Source of the DNA: Davidsoniella eucalypti
Lineage: Eukaryota > Ascomycota > Sordariomycetes > Microascales > Ceratocystidaceae
Assembly (NCBI GenBank): GCA_004009845.1
Contig: RMBW01000200.1
Span: 1 to 29,920, forward strand
DNA length: 29,920 bases
Direction of reading: 5' to 3'
Below the pieces are notes generated by a model that saw nothing but the letters and a program-made list of their open reading frames with translations, was not told the DNA's origin and did no database searches. Shown piece after piece: positions 8,607-19,616 of the stretch. The position numbers and the translations under genes were made by a program. Each line of letters begins with the position of its first letter. The first letter of the stretch is position 1.

Positions 8607-9573
8607 GTTGGGCAAACGGTGAACTGTTGGTGAAACTGTTCTAGTGAAGAAATCTTTACGTTGTGGAATCGTCTAAGCCAGAGGATCGATATGATATATT
8701 GTGGATTCGAATAGTGATAGGTATAGTATCACTTATAGCAAGTCTGGAGTGGGGCCTTTTCTGTTGTACGAAGATGTTTATGATTTGAGATGTTTGAATA
8801 TATTATGACGGACAACCCTCAGATATATAAACTATAAGTTAAGCATATATGATATATAGCTTGGCAGTGTCATCAGGATAGTTAAGGCTCAGTAGCTCGC
8901 CTTATTTTCCTAGTCTTACTAACTTTGCCTAGTATTTAATTGGGATAGATTTTTGACTATAGTAGACTTACCGCTCAGTTACCACAGCTCACATTGAATA
9001 ACTTTAAGTGAAAAGGATTCGGCTCTCTACCAAGGCAATTTGTAAGGCAAAACGTAGGCTGAATTTTGACATCATTTATTTTTCTGTGTAATCAAGACAA
9101 GTTATATCATATTCGGAAACCGAATATGTGGCCTGCACCAACGGTCAAGTGACAAGTTCCTATATGCTGTGTTGCTGTGTTGCTGTATTATGGCATGTGG
9201 CATATATGGTAGCAATAAAGCAATACCATTCTCGGGCGTCTCAGCTGAGGCATACAGTCTCCAAAGTATACACTTACAACAACACTGTTCGATAATTCGG
9301 GGCTCTACCCGTGATAGTCGGCGCAAGTCGTAAGTGGTACCAAAATTATAAAACAGCCTGATAAGATGAGGCACTACACATTCCGCACTAGACGAGTTGT
9401 CACACTCAAGTAGACTCTCTAGTTCGCAACTTCAACTTAACTAAACGATAACAATGTGCTATCGGCACCATGATTCCAAAACACAATCCAATAACAGGGC
9501 AATGTCCGACTTCGGTTGTCTACTTTTGACCATCGGTAAGCTTTGGGCTGCTATCTTCGCGCGACATTCTTAA
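8607..9573. other. Gene-poor AT-rich stretch with one repeat copy
   Basis: No credible ORF. Near its right end, 9033-9050 carries one copy of the 17-18 nt motif that also occurs at 9574 and, inverted, at 9775. Probably promoter of the Clr5 gene followed by degenerate repeat DNA. Confidence 0.45.
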
Positions 9574-9791
9574 AGGCAATTTTAAGGCAAATCGTTTTTC
9601 GTTGTTATCTAGTCGCATTTAATTCCAGTCCGCGAACACAAAGTACTAACTAGAGTTGTACTCGGAGACTGGCTTTTGTGGGGTAGATACACAGCTAAGC
9701 CTCGTCATTTTCAACAACGCATATGACTTGAAGCTAAGCTGGGATGCAAGAAAGAATGCCGTGCTACCTTCACATTGCCTTATAATTGCCT
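9574..9791. repeat. MITE-like segment with 17-bp terminal inverted repeats
   Basis: AGGCAATTTTAAGGCAA at 9574-9590 and its inverse TTGCCTTATAATTGCCT at 9775-9791 match at 16 of 17 positions, enclosing a non-coding stretch of about 218 nt. Each repeat contains the sub-motif AAGGCAA or AGGCAA twice. A direct-orientation relative lies at 9033-9050. Size, lack of ORF and inverted ends suggest a small non-autonomous DNA element. Target-site duplication is not clear. Confidence 0.4.
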
Positions 9792-9878
9792 AGTAAATCC
9801 TAGCAAAGTGTTCCATTCCTATTTGCTGTAATCTTTTGTGCCTTCCTAGGTTTCCAAAGTTTCTTAGACCCTTTTTGA

Positions 9879-10118
9879 AATTACAACTTACATCATCACT
9901 CGAAATCCGGCTCCTTCACCACATGCAAAAAATGCCAACTTCAACTCGGCACAGCAAGATTCTCGGAAAAAGACATATCGTGCGGAGTCTCCCAAGGCTC
10001 TCTCATATCGCCCATCCTCTCCAAAGACCGCTTCAGCTACGCTAATTATGTAGCTATCTTAACTTCTAGAAAGACATTGTCCTCGTCTGCATCCTTAGCC
10101 AGACGGCCAAAAGAATAA
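9879..10118 (+). pseudogene. LINE-type reverse transcriptase relic
   Basis: A stop-to-stop frame of 79 codons without a proper start reads TARFSEKDISCGVSQGSLIS and PILSKDRFSYANYVAILTSR. This aligns with the palm of non-LTR retrotransposon reverse transcriptases: the CGVPQGSPLSPILF motif, then the catalytic box, normally YADD(V/I)AIL, here YANYVAIL. The roughly 15-20 residues usually found between the two motifs are deleted. Both catalytic aspartates are replaced (D to N and D to Y), the codon pair being AATTAT. The D-to-N change is a G-to-A transition, as RIP produces. Dead fragment; Tad1-like clade membership is a guess. Confidence 0.65.
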
Positions 10119-11583
10119 AGAAAACAGAGTTTAGTTTGCCCCACACAAAACCGAAGTGATTCACTTCTCGAGAGCCTGGTCAAAGCCTCACCCATCCATT
10201 GGAGGAGTGGTCACCCACCCCAAATATATGATGGCTTGGTTTCTGGCTATACTCCAAACTCCCTTTTTCTAAACATGTGGAGAACTGGGCCTCAAAGGAC
10301 GCAAAGTTGACAACTTCCCCCTGCTATGCTGTTCTAAAATATTAGAGTTCCACTCTTTCGCCCGAACCTATCCGGTATCTGTGTTGGTGCGGAGCCGGGA
10401 AAAAGGCAAGCATATGCTTATATCGAGGCACACAAGGACAACGCTCACCGCCATCAATATAAGTAGCCCAAGTAGTCATCCAGTATCATTAGTAGTTAGA
10501 GAAGTTGAGCGAGTAGGTAGATTAAAATAGCACATATATTCCGGAATCAATAGGACGATCTATTGCGCCACTTTCATCAGCATGATATAGACCATATATA
10601 TTTTATATGTACAATTTTGGAAATACATTTTAACTAGTTAAATCAAATAGAAATTATACAGCTGTAATTAGTTATATTGAAATTTCACACATCATCTATC
10701 AAGTTTGATCGCCCCAAAATGCAATTAACAAAAGATAGGCAAATGAGACATGGTAAAGAAACTCCGACCATGTTTTCAAGGCTAATTCCTCGTGGTTCTA
10801 TCACTAACTACATGTACATCATAAACACTTTGCATCATGCCTTCCATCGACTTGTTATCTCAGCATTTTGTATTTCGTACTATACTCCATAAAACAATTC
10901 GAATTTACAGTCATGCAGCCTTATATTGCGACTACCAGACCACAAGATTCCCTTCTTCTAATCAGCGTATTACAAAACACACGTAGAATGTGCTGTTATT
11001 GAATTTATCATATTCTTTACTTGTCCGATATGTATGAATCTCTGTCTTCTTGCCTATGAAGGCTACACAGGCAGTTTAGTAATGGAGGTTGAAAAGCCCT
11101 AAATTAGTTATCACAAAAGCAAAACTACGAAATTCTATGTATCTGTATGCCTCAAGGCTTTCTATGTCGCGATAAGGTACCTTCTTTCAAAGATTGTATT
11201 GTTTATCTATCATATGATCAAGACTCAGGCCCAGAAATCACAAGCTAGCTAGAATGATATTATTGCCAAGTGTCTATAGCTATCTCCCAACTTGATGTTA
11301 CTATTTTAGCCAACTAGCTATTAGGGTTATTTCGGTTATACCCTCTCGGTTCTCCATAGGAAGCCATCAACTTGATGTGGTTTCGATCATCTTAGACCCA
11401 TCTTTTTTCCTTATCGATAAATATTCCTTAAACCTTGCCAATTTATATGATTTTGAACCAACCTTCAACTTTGAACAACCTTAATTCATCATCAAGCCAT
11501 TGTCAAGCACTTCAAGCAAGCATCACTACATTCTACGTACACAATATACAATTCACGTCATACCCTAAATTTCTTCTCACTCG
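10119..11583. other. Gene-poor stretch
   Basis: No coding signal was found. At 10457-10500 a TATA-like ATATAAG precedes AG-rich sequence like a leader, but no ORF follows, so this may be the promoter of a lost gene or a non-coding transcript. The right end should contain the promoter of the Alba-like gene; a CA- and T-rich leader runs up to its ATG. Confidence 0.4.
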
Positions 11584-12249
11584 ATGGCGCCAGTTTCAAC
11601 AAAAAGAAAGCACTCCACTGACGGAACAGAAAGTGTCAAAAAGCCGAGATTAGTCGAAGAGGGTCAAGACACTATATCGACTCCAGCCACCACTTCGACG
11701 CCAATTCCAATAACAGAACATACGCCTGTTCTCTCAATACTATCTCCAAAATATTCGGTGCTCCATTTATCCACAATATCATCGACACAAATACGAACGC
11801 GCATCACACGAATATTAGAACACCTCTCCGTAAAAGCAGCCGATGGCCGGCCAGCTGTTGTTCTACTGCATGCCCGGCCAGCTGATGTTGCCAAGATGAT
11901 CACTATTGCCGAGAAGGCCAAGACTTTACTACAATATGAGAAGCGGACTTGGTTCCAGTACAATCGTCTGTTCCTGAGCGCGGCAAAACCTAAAGCTCCA
12001 AAGAATCCCAAATCCAGCGTCGTCGAAGAGACTGTTCTTGATCTACACCGAAAACCCCAAAACGATGACGACGATGAAGATGATGATTACTTTGAGTCCA
12101 AAGTCACACGATTCGCAGATGCCGCTGATCCACCGAAACCACCTAAAATGATATATTCTCTGAGCATAATCCTTTCCGAAACTTCTATACCGGAACTACG
12201 AAGCATTTCTGGAATCAGCATTCAAACATGTGCAGATAAAAGCTCTTAG
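11584..12249 (+). CDS. Alba-like DNA/RNA-binding protein
   Basis: Single exon, 221 aa, start ATG in a purine-poor leader. The N-terminus is basic (STKRKHSTDGTESVKKPRLV) and looks like a nuclear localisation signal. Residues about 55-135 form an Alba-type fold: YSVLHLSTISSTQIRTRITR, a helix with LEHLSVK, then PAVVLLHARPADVAKMITIA EK, ending in a WFQYNRL segment. An acidic stretch (DDDDEDDDYFE, about 160) follows and then a C-terminal segment IYSLSIILSETSIPELRSIS. This arrangement is typical of the fungus-specific Alba-related family; Alba relatives include RNase P/MRP subunits Pop6/Pop7 and Rpp20/Rpp25. An RNA-binding role is likely but the exact complex is unknown. Convergent with VTC1. Confidence 0.72.
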   Translation: MAPVSTKRKHSTDGTESVKKPRLVEEGQDTISTPATTSTPIPITEHTPVLSILSPKYSVLHLSTISSTQIRTRITRILEHLSVKAADGRPAVVLLHARPADVAKMITIAEKAKTLLQYEKRTWFQYNRLFLSAAKPKAPKNPKSSVVEETVLDLHRKPQNDDDDEDDDYFESKVTRFADAADPPKPPKMIYSLSIILSETSIPELRSISGISIQTCADKSS

Positions 12250-12682
12250 TCTATAGGTTAGTAGATTAAGTCGGGTGCACTCTGGCATAATATCAGTACT
12301 CATAGTGTAATATGACGTTAAAAAAAAGTAGAATTGCAAAATAAGAAATTTGAGATAATGGCATGAAAACAATGAATAGGTTTTTGGCTACTGTGACAGA
12401 ACTCAGCATAAATGACATGACTTAGCCTCCTCCCCATGAGATAACACACTAGGCACATTCAACAACTCGCGCACCAGTTCCAACAACTCCCCACGATCAG
12501 ACGAAAAGGAAAAGAATATATGGTATCTAGAAGTCGGCTATATTGCCGCTATAGATGATGCCGAACGAAACCATCAAGGCGATGTTCTGTTGATTGGGTG
12601 CATGGTCTTTCGAGCGGTTATTAATGCCCAAAAAGATGCCATGTCGCGATTTATCAATATAATATGGATATGTTGTGGGATC
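12250..12682. other. Convergent intergenic region
   Basis: Between the 3' ends of the Alba-like gene (plus) and VTC1 (minus). Presumably the two 3' UTRs. No other feature seen. Confidence 0.6.
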
Positions 12683-13225
12683 TTAAGCCTTGGGGTCGAC
12701 GTGCTTGGAAGAGTTATCGTAGGATATCCGAAGAACGAAGTTGACAACGATGGCCAGCATCAGAATGATGGCCAGGAAGGTAGGACCAAAACGGTCGTCA
12801 AAGCCTGCTTGGCCTCGCATTCGAATGGATTTAGCTCTCCAGTGGTATGTCGTAAGAGCATAGATCATGGTCAGCATGGCGACGCCAGTAAACATGAACG
12901 ACGAGATGAAGGCGGGACGATCGCCAAAGTTCAGCATGCCGATGGCGAGGGCGCCGATAACGACGGTGAAGTTTAGCCATGATAGGAAAGTACGCTCATT
13001 GGCGAAGAAAACCTTGGGTTCGACGCGCGTAGGAAGAGCAATGCGCTTGCCTGTGTGAACGAGAAAACAACAACTTGTTAGTAACAGTAGAGACACTAGT
13101 TGCGAATGCCGATGATCGCCGATTGACTCGGTCTAGGGAGTGACGGGAAGACACAGAAACCAGAGAAGAAAAACGGAAGAGTAGAGCGTACCGGGAGCAG
13201 TCTGAAGAAGAGGCTGTGTCGACAT
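12683..13225 (-). CDS. VTC1: Vacuolar transporter chaperone subunit VTC1
   Basis: Small membrane subunit of the VTC complex, which makes polyphosphate and translocates it into the vacuole and also affects V-ATPase stability and membrane fusion. Exons 13225-13192 and 13050-12683 give 133 aa, the family's usual length. The first exon encodes MSTQPLLQTAP; the codon for Gly12 is split by a 141-nt intron (donor GTACGC, acceptor CACACAG). The conserved basic entry KRIALPTRVEPKVFFANERT precedes FLSWLNFTVVIGALAIGML (first membrane segment). The second and third lie at FISSFMFTGVAMLTMIYAL and FLAIILMLAIVVNFVLRI. This is the DUF202 fold. No SPX or catalytic domain, as expected for Vtc1. Confidence 0.95.
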
Positions 13226-15893
13226 GATTTATAGAGATTCGATATCACTAGAGTAGCTATGAAGATATAATGATTTAAAAGAAAATAGAAGTTGTTATAT
13301 CAGGTTGAAAGCGCGATTTTTTTGAGTAAGAAAGAAGAAACAGTTGAACAAGGCTGTCACACTTTTTTTTTAGGTCGCGGTTTCCTTCTCAAAGTTGGGA
13401 GGCGAGATTTTTCAGTAGTAAGTTCGCTTTGAAGGGATATTTTTCTGGGACTTGCGCAAAAGCAGCAGTCGCGAAAATGCAAAGCAAGAACCACTAAGCT
13501 TTCTGGTTCGTTTCGGGTAGTTGAGCGGCGCAGAAAAAAAACCCGTTTTAGGCTTGTGGAAACACAAGCTACTACTAATGTAACAGTAATTCAGAGCTTT
13601 GAATCGTTGGTATTTTTCTCAAAGAACTACTTTCTACTTATATGCATCCGCATATGTTAATGGTATGCTTATAATCTTATAATTATACTCTTCCTCAACC
13701 GCAAAAGCCGATCATCTTCATTTATCATGTATTTCCAATGGTTATTAAAGACTATTCGATGTTTCTTCCATTCACCTAGCCCCTCAATATTACACTGAGA
13801 AACTTATTGCCCAACAGGAGACCCCAATAACGGTTTTTATCTTCCATGTCTGTCTACGATAACAATGCTTCTACTAGCCGCAGTTTCCAGCAATACATTA
13901 CAAGATAAAAATCAGGTACACGCACACACAGCACGTTGTATTGCGCGTGGCGTTGATTGGTCATAGCCCGTCAAGAATATCAGCTCCCCACTTTCATATG
14001 CGTCAAATTGTAGCTAGTAGCTTCACTATCCTACAGTTAGCATGTGCTGTACGTAAGAAGATGGCCAAAAGCTGCAACACATATATAGCTCCATATATCT
14101 ACGATTACATGCCATACTATATATTAGTAACTACAGTATTTTTGCCGTATTCATATACGTAGAGTCGCCGGGGATGTATGTACATTCAACTTTAAGGTAT
14201 AGTCTCAGTATAAGACTCTAACAAATTCTCAATACACATTAGTCTCGGAATCTTAGCAGTGACGAAATGACGTGCATTTCATATGTATATGTACACATAT
14301 GTTTGCTGACCCTCCCAAATACCATACTCTAGGAAGCCATATCTGTATGTCAAGCAGCAAATATGTACATATGTTGTACAGTCCTAGATACTCGCATGAC
14401 CTGATACTCAATTTGGCAATTGGTGCCGATATAAATTATATTCATCCCGGTTCAACATCGACATTCCCTTTAGTCTCAATGCCAATTCAAGTTTATAGAT
14501 TCTTGATATATATATTATCTCCAAAGGGTCTTTATACTTCGATTTCATTCTTGAAACTGCCCTAATTAAAATTAGTCCAGTAGACAACTATTTTTTGTAG
14601 GCAATTCAGATATTTCTACTTCTAACGTGATACCTACATTCTTGATACATAAGTAAACTTAGCTAGAAATGCCATGTCATACTTATATTCAAATGGCTAA
14701 CCCTAAATTGATAGATGTATAACTATTTATGAGATTTTCCAAGTAAAGTACTTACATGTATATCACAAGTCACACGATAAATAAATAAATATCACAAGTC
14801 ACCAAAGGCAAAGTGTCTTTTAGTAGATATTGTTCAGCAATCAAACCCGCCAAGAAGTAATAGTCATTTCTTCTAGGGTTACACAGTAGCATGTCCCTAA
14901 CCCTTTATTTGGATTGCAACCCTGCTCCCAAATAAGTTGATGGGTTTCTCTAGGAGATCAGACCTTGGTCCTGTAATTAACATTCTTGCAGTTTCTTCTA
15001 GTGGTTACATGGATCTCCTGCTAGTGATGGTTTCATCGCAGGCAAAGTTTTGCGACAGGGCTTCCAACATGCTGGAAGAATCGAGAGTAATACTCAAATG
15101 CATCAGCGTGTTATGTTGCCTATATGTACTCCTGAACAGTTGTCTTGACATATAAACTATGCATGGCTTGAACATGATGTTTTTTGAGGGCAAGACGCGC
15201 TTGTTAAATCAATAGGAGCTGCCGCCTTTCTGACTGTAAAAGGTGGCTGACAGAGACATATTGAGTCGGAACACGGAGCCCTTTGATTGTTTGAGGCATA
15301 GGATAGAGCGATCAATCAGGTGGATGGGATGCGTTGTTTTATAGAGATTGCTTTTCTTTTTTTGTCACTTTTAATGGTTCATGCCATCCTTGGTGTCTTC
15401 CAATAAACTAAGCATAAAGTGTGTGAGGAGTTTGTTGGTCCTATTATCAGGCATGATATGCCTAAAACTACACAGATATTAAAAAAAAAACATTCTTGTC
15501 GGATCTAGACTCCACTCGATATGGTAGTAGCGATTGGTATTATTTTTTCCCTTCTTTAAAGCAGAGGTTTCCATAATATTGCCGTGCTCTGATTTGCTGC
15601 AGTTGTTTACTTCTTGGTCGTGTCTCAGCCTTCCATCCCTCTTTAACTTCATCACCTCTATAGCCCATACTAGATTAGACACATCCCGGCAACACTCTTT
15701 TTGCAAGCTCCCTCCAATTCAATCTCAATCCCGACTCCTATTTCGCTTTGCACCTTTCTTTTTACTTCACTTGAAAACACCAACGTCGTCATCGCCGCTC
15801 TTCGTTGAAAACTTGCTCTTCTTACTATCTTTAACTACTACCACGTTTACCTTTTATCGATTCTACCGGCATCCTTTACACTTATCTGCCACA
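13226..15893. other. Gene-poor intergenic region, 2.7 kb
   Basis: Divergent upstream regions of VTC1 (minus) and the dynein light chain (plus). No gene found. Notable small items: a 13-nt direct repeat TATCACAAGTCAC at 14761-14773 and 14790-14802; a perfect hairpin AGGCAT-GAT-ATGCCT at 15449-15463; and a pyrimidine-rich leader at about 15600-15890 just before the dynein ATG, a usual fungal 5' UTR feature. Confidence 0.5.
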
Positions 15894-16866
15894 ATGTCTG
15901 CCAGCGAAGTCCTCAAGAAAGACGGCGTATGTCCCTGAACAAGATCTCCCCATTGTCGCTATATCTGCATGTGTCGCGATCATGACTGTATATGTGTATT
16001 TGTGTGCGTGGGTGCAGTCATCGCAAACCTTTTGCTTTTTTTTCTATTTTCGACTGAGCAAACGCGACCTGAAGCCGCACTCATGAACACATGTTCGCAT
16101 ATATGTCATATATCCGTTCCGACGCGCCAATATCATCCATCTACAACTTCTGACCTTGAAATGTTTCCACAGCCTATCCCCGCCGCTCGCCTCACCGAAA
16201 TAACCAATTCCGTACGTTCTCCAAAGACCACATCGATTTGAACACCAATCACGTGCGTTATCGCATTGGAGTCATATACACTCTCTACGCATATATGCCG
16301 CCGAGATTCATCAGTGGCATATCATCAAATTGTCAACAACATACAACTGACCATGTCTATTTGTACCACTAGGCTTGCGAGGCAGCTCTTGGCGAGGCCA
16401 AGTTCTACCTCCATGAAAAAACCCAAGAATGGAACAACACTATCATTGTACGTACCATCGACATCCGACGCACAATACACAAACTATGCCACGTTCCGTG
16501 GCTTTATTATACCACCAATAGTCGTATTAGATGATCCCGAGACTTATATACTCGCTAACTAATGTCTTCTTCTGCTCACAGAACAAAATTCTCGAAACCT
16601 GCATCAACGAGACCAAGACTAAGAAGGGCCCTCAGTACAAGTTCGTTTGCAACAGCTCCATTGTACAGCACACCGCGCCCACGGAGGAAGATGACGAGGA
16701 AGAAGGAGATAAGGAATTTAAGCCTTCTGGTGCCCGCCGTGGTATGCACAGCGCCACTGCCGCGTTTTGGGATGATGCCCGTGACGGCATGTGGAGTCAC
16801 AAGTACGATGGTGGTGCTAGTAAGGGCCTCGATATTATTATTATGCTTGTTTGGGTGCACATCTAG
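15894..16866 (+). CDS. Dynein light chain, Tctex1 type
   Basis: Four exons, 15894-15926, 16173-16211, 16373-16447 and 16582-16866, give 143 aa. All introns begin GTATGT or GTACGT and all are phase 0. Landmarks in order: PIPAARLTEITNSACEAALG, then EKTQEWNNTIINKILETCIN (helices), YKFVCNSSIVQHTA (first strand), an acidic insert EEDDEEEGDKE, and WDDARDGMWSHKYDGG followed by GLDIIIMLVWVHI, the characteristic Tctex1 C-terminal strand pair. The protein is a cargo- and intermediate-chain-binding subunit of cytoplasmic dynein, acting in nuclear and vesicle transport along microtubules in hyphae. The acidic insert between the strands is common in filamentous fungi as far as I recall. The fine exon structure was read by eye, but every junction preserves the family pattern. 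Confidence 0.9.
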
Positions 16867-17534
16867 AAAGAAAATCTTAAGAGCAGTCTAGTATTTCTTT
16901 GTATGATTCCCTCTACTTTGCATTGATTCTTTCTTTCTTTACACAGCGTACTTCGTCCTCACTTCCATATCTTGTCTCTTTTTCACTATTGCTTCTTTAC
17001 TGGATGCCTTTGCCCGCTTGCTACACGGTTGTTTCATACCTACCATATTTCTATTTTGTTTGGATTTCTATCTTTTACTGCCTTTCGTCTCGTTCTTACA
17101 TTCCACTCGTTGGACGGATATTGCCTTTTTATTTTGTTTCTTGTTTTTCTTGTTTGGGTATATTATGGAATATTGAATAGAGCTTGTGTTCGAGTGTTTC
17201 GTACAGGAACTAATACCGTGAAAAAAAAACATCCGATGCTCATTTGCAGCAAGAAAAATGGCCACAAGGTATATCATCTTTGGTGATTGGAAAACAATTG
17301 TAGTAGATAACACGCTAACCATAGCGCGTACAGCAGTCAAAAGCAAAGTCTAGAGTTGTATTTACTGGATTTGTTTGTTTACGCATCTGCATTAAGGACT
17401 AGTGTTGTTCCTAGTTAAATGTAAGCGCGTTGTGTACCATTGGCCTTAGGCATTACAAAAATGCTGCATATGATGGACATCAATCGTCAACAAGATATGC
17501 AAAACAAAAGTACAAAAGGAAAATAAACATATAT
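16867..17534. other. 3' UTR of the dynein light chain and intergenic DNA
   Basis: T-rich and AT-rich sequence after the stop at 16866. ORFs here are T-rich frames without coding character. No repeat recognised. Confidence 0.5.
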
Positions 17535-17637
17535 ACATACAACATTGGGGATTTTTATGTGGTTATCTATCATAATATTAGATCGGCGTTTGGTAGGAAG
17601 AGCGGACGGGACCCGTTCTACCAGCTATGGTCGTTGT
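17535..17637 (-). pseudogene. RIP-like 5S rRNA relic
   Basis: Read on the minus strand from 17637, the sequence opens ACAACGACCATAG, close to the fungal 5S start (ACAUACGACCAUA), and contains TCCCGTCCGCTC, the hallmark 5S loop region. It closes AAATCCC...GTTGTATGT, matching the 5S end (GAAUCCC...GUUGUAUGU). The middle part aligns position by position with the 5S segment GCCGGACUAGUAGUUGGGU, but with many G replaced by A (for example CGATCTAATATTATGAT). Total length is 103 nt against about 119, with about 16 nt missing near the helix III side. It cannot be functional. Dispersed 5S genes and pseudogenes are normal in filamentous ascomycetes. Confidence 0.72.
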
Positions 17638-17766
17638 CATATTTATACTCTTCCCAAACTATTACGAGTCCGGCCGAGCCGATTTTTCTGTCACCGGGTT
17701 TTCTGACCCGTATCACTTTAGGGTCCGATAGGACGACGCTATCCGTAGATACCCCCGTGTTACTTC
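17638..17766 (-). repeat. GC-rich hairpin block, retroelement-end-like, abutting the 5S relic
   Basis: A sharply GC-richer block in AT-rich surroundings, directly upstream of the 5S relic when read on the minus strand. It contains the stem-loops CGGGT-tttctg-ACCCG (about 17694-17709) and GATAG-gacgacg-CTATC. A TATAAATA-like motif (minus strand, about 17640-17650) lies about 10 nt from the 5S start. The layout resembles the U3 part of a fungal Gypsy-type LTR, but no second copy lies in the window and the ends are not defined. Confidence 0.35.
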
Positions 17767-19616
17767 AAATTAAGAAAAAGGAAAAAAACACAAAAAAAGA
17801 AAAAAAAAACAGCAGCTGCTGAAACAAAACTGAAAATCAAAAACAATACAAAAGGAGCAGCACAAGATATAAAAAGAAAACATACAAGACAAAAAGGAAA
17901 GGTTAAAACACAAGTAGATAGAGAATTTTTGGAAAGTTGAAGGTGTAAGACAAAAGGCCAACAGATGTTGGGTCCAATGTCATAGAAAAGTCCTTTTTAT
18001 AAGGGCTTTTGCCAGAGTTCGTCTGCCTGACCTCCTGGTGTCTCTTTCTGTTTCGGGAAAGTGAGCTTGCCACTGAAATAACTCTAAACCATTGTTCATC
18101 TTTGGCGTGCGTGTCTTCCAAAATGACCAAGAAACGGTAGTCCGAAAGGCCACCGGCTCTCGGCATAGGGGGATCGCTTCGGTACAGTACTTTGTCTTCT
18201 CACCGGTAAAAGTATTGCCGCATTTTCTAACAAACTAACGGAAGAAGGCCCTTTCAACAACACCGTAGAGTTCTCCTGGCATGACTCTCTGATATAGCTA
18301 TACAACTACATTTGATCCATTTACCCCATCTTCCCCTCTGCTCCTGCTCCACTGGTTCTCGGGACGTCCGGACAGTCTCCTTTCTGGCAGAAACCTGACA
18401 TTGCAGTATAACACGCTATCAACTCCAAAATCAGATAAAGATGTATATGACAAAAAAGAAAAAAAAAGTCACAAGCATTAAAAACATACAACACCAGCTA
18501 TTCCCACGTGGCCACTCACACCAAAAGCAAAAGCAAACCCCCCAAGATCATCATCGCCATCCCCTTTTTATCCCAAGAAATCTTCCTCACAGTCTTCAAA
18601 CACATCATCTTCGCCTCCCTCGGGCTCAAGGAGGTCCACGGGACAAGTCGGCAGCGCGGCACCATCCCCCCGGGAGTTGGCCAGAAGGTGACACAAACTG
18701 ACCGCTTCCGCACGGAATTTGCCGTCGTATCATCGTGACACGCCAGTAGATAGACGTAAAACAGTTTGGCGTCAAGTTCAAACTCAAACAAGGGGGATAG
18801 CTATTAGGTAGAGTTCGTCGAACACCTGTCCGAGATCCAAGAGCCGAGGAGGACTTTGTTTCTTTACTAGCTGGAGAGATAAAAGCTAGAAAGATGCGGC
18901 CCAAGAGAAAGAACAAGAGATACAAACAAAAACTAGGTAGTTGGCTTCATAGGCTATATTATATGGTGGATGAAGTTAGTTATACCTTCTTTTCAATTTG
19001 TGTATTCGATTGTATGGTATACATATATGTGCTCATATGGAGTTATATATACCTCGTGCTCACACAAGAGTTGACGTGAGTTTGTGTCGATCAAGTCAAG
19101 CCGTTTCGTTTGTATGTACTTTAGCGCCCATCTGCTGTTGTCTAATACAAAATCTCCTTTTTATGTAGACGAGACCAAGACGTGGTAGGTGCTGTGGCAA
19201 TATCTATTGTTTGTCATTTGGCAAGTTATTTGTATTCATTGTTCAAGTGCAACTAGTTATAACCACCCATCTAATTACTTACACTAATATAGGGCCTTAT
19301 TCCTAAATCAAGCATTCGCAATTTTTTTGCTAGTGAGAGACAATCTCGGTCTTTTTCTTTATAGATTACATTGTCATATACTCGGCATTTGATGTACTTT
19401 TACATGTTTATTCACGTTAAGAGAAAAGAGAAGTTGGCTCATCAATATGAGGTAATTCCATTGAATTGAAACATAAAAGACACAAAATGCTACTCATAAG
19501 CAGCTTTAGCTAGATAACAGTACAAAGTAACGCAAAGATTTATCCTCCTGGGTTAAGATAATGATAGAAAGGTTAGAAAGTAGGGGAATTGTTTGTTTTT
19601 GCTTTCACCGCAAGCT
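17767..19616. other. Intergenic region with A-rich tract and one GC-rich unexplained segment
   Basis: An A-rich tract with interspersed C occupies about 17770-17930. At about 18508-18738 (plus) a GC-richer frame reads KPPKIIIAIPFLSQEIFLTV and later GTIPPGVGQKVTQTDRFRTE; it looks coding-like but has no partner exons and no family I recognise. The rest, to the stop of the GMC gene, is AT-rich 3' flank. Confidence 0.35.

Noticed and set aside
12590..12976. 128-aa ORF on the plus strand
   Set aside because: Antisense to VTC1; VTC1 is unambiguous.
17903..18166. 87-aa ORF on the minus strand
   Set aside because: No domain, AT-rich with no coding bias; its end runs into the A-rich tract.
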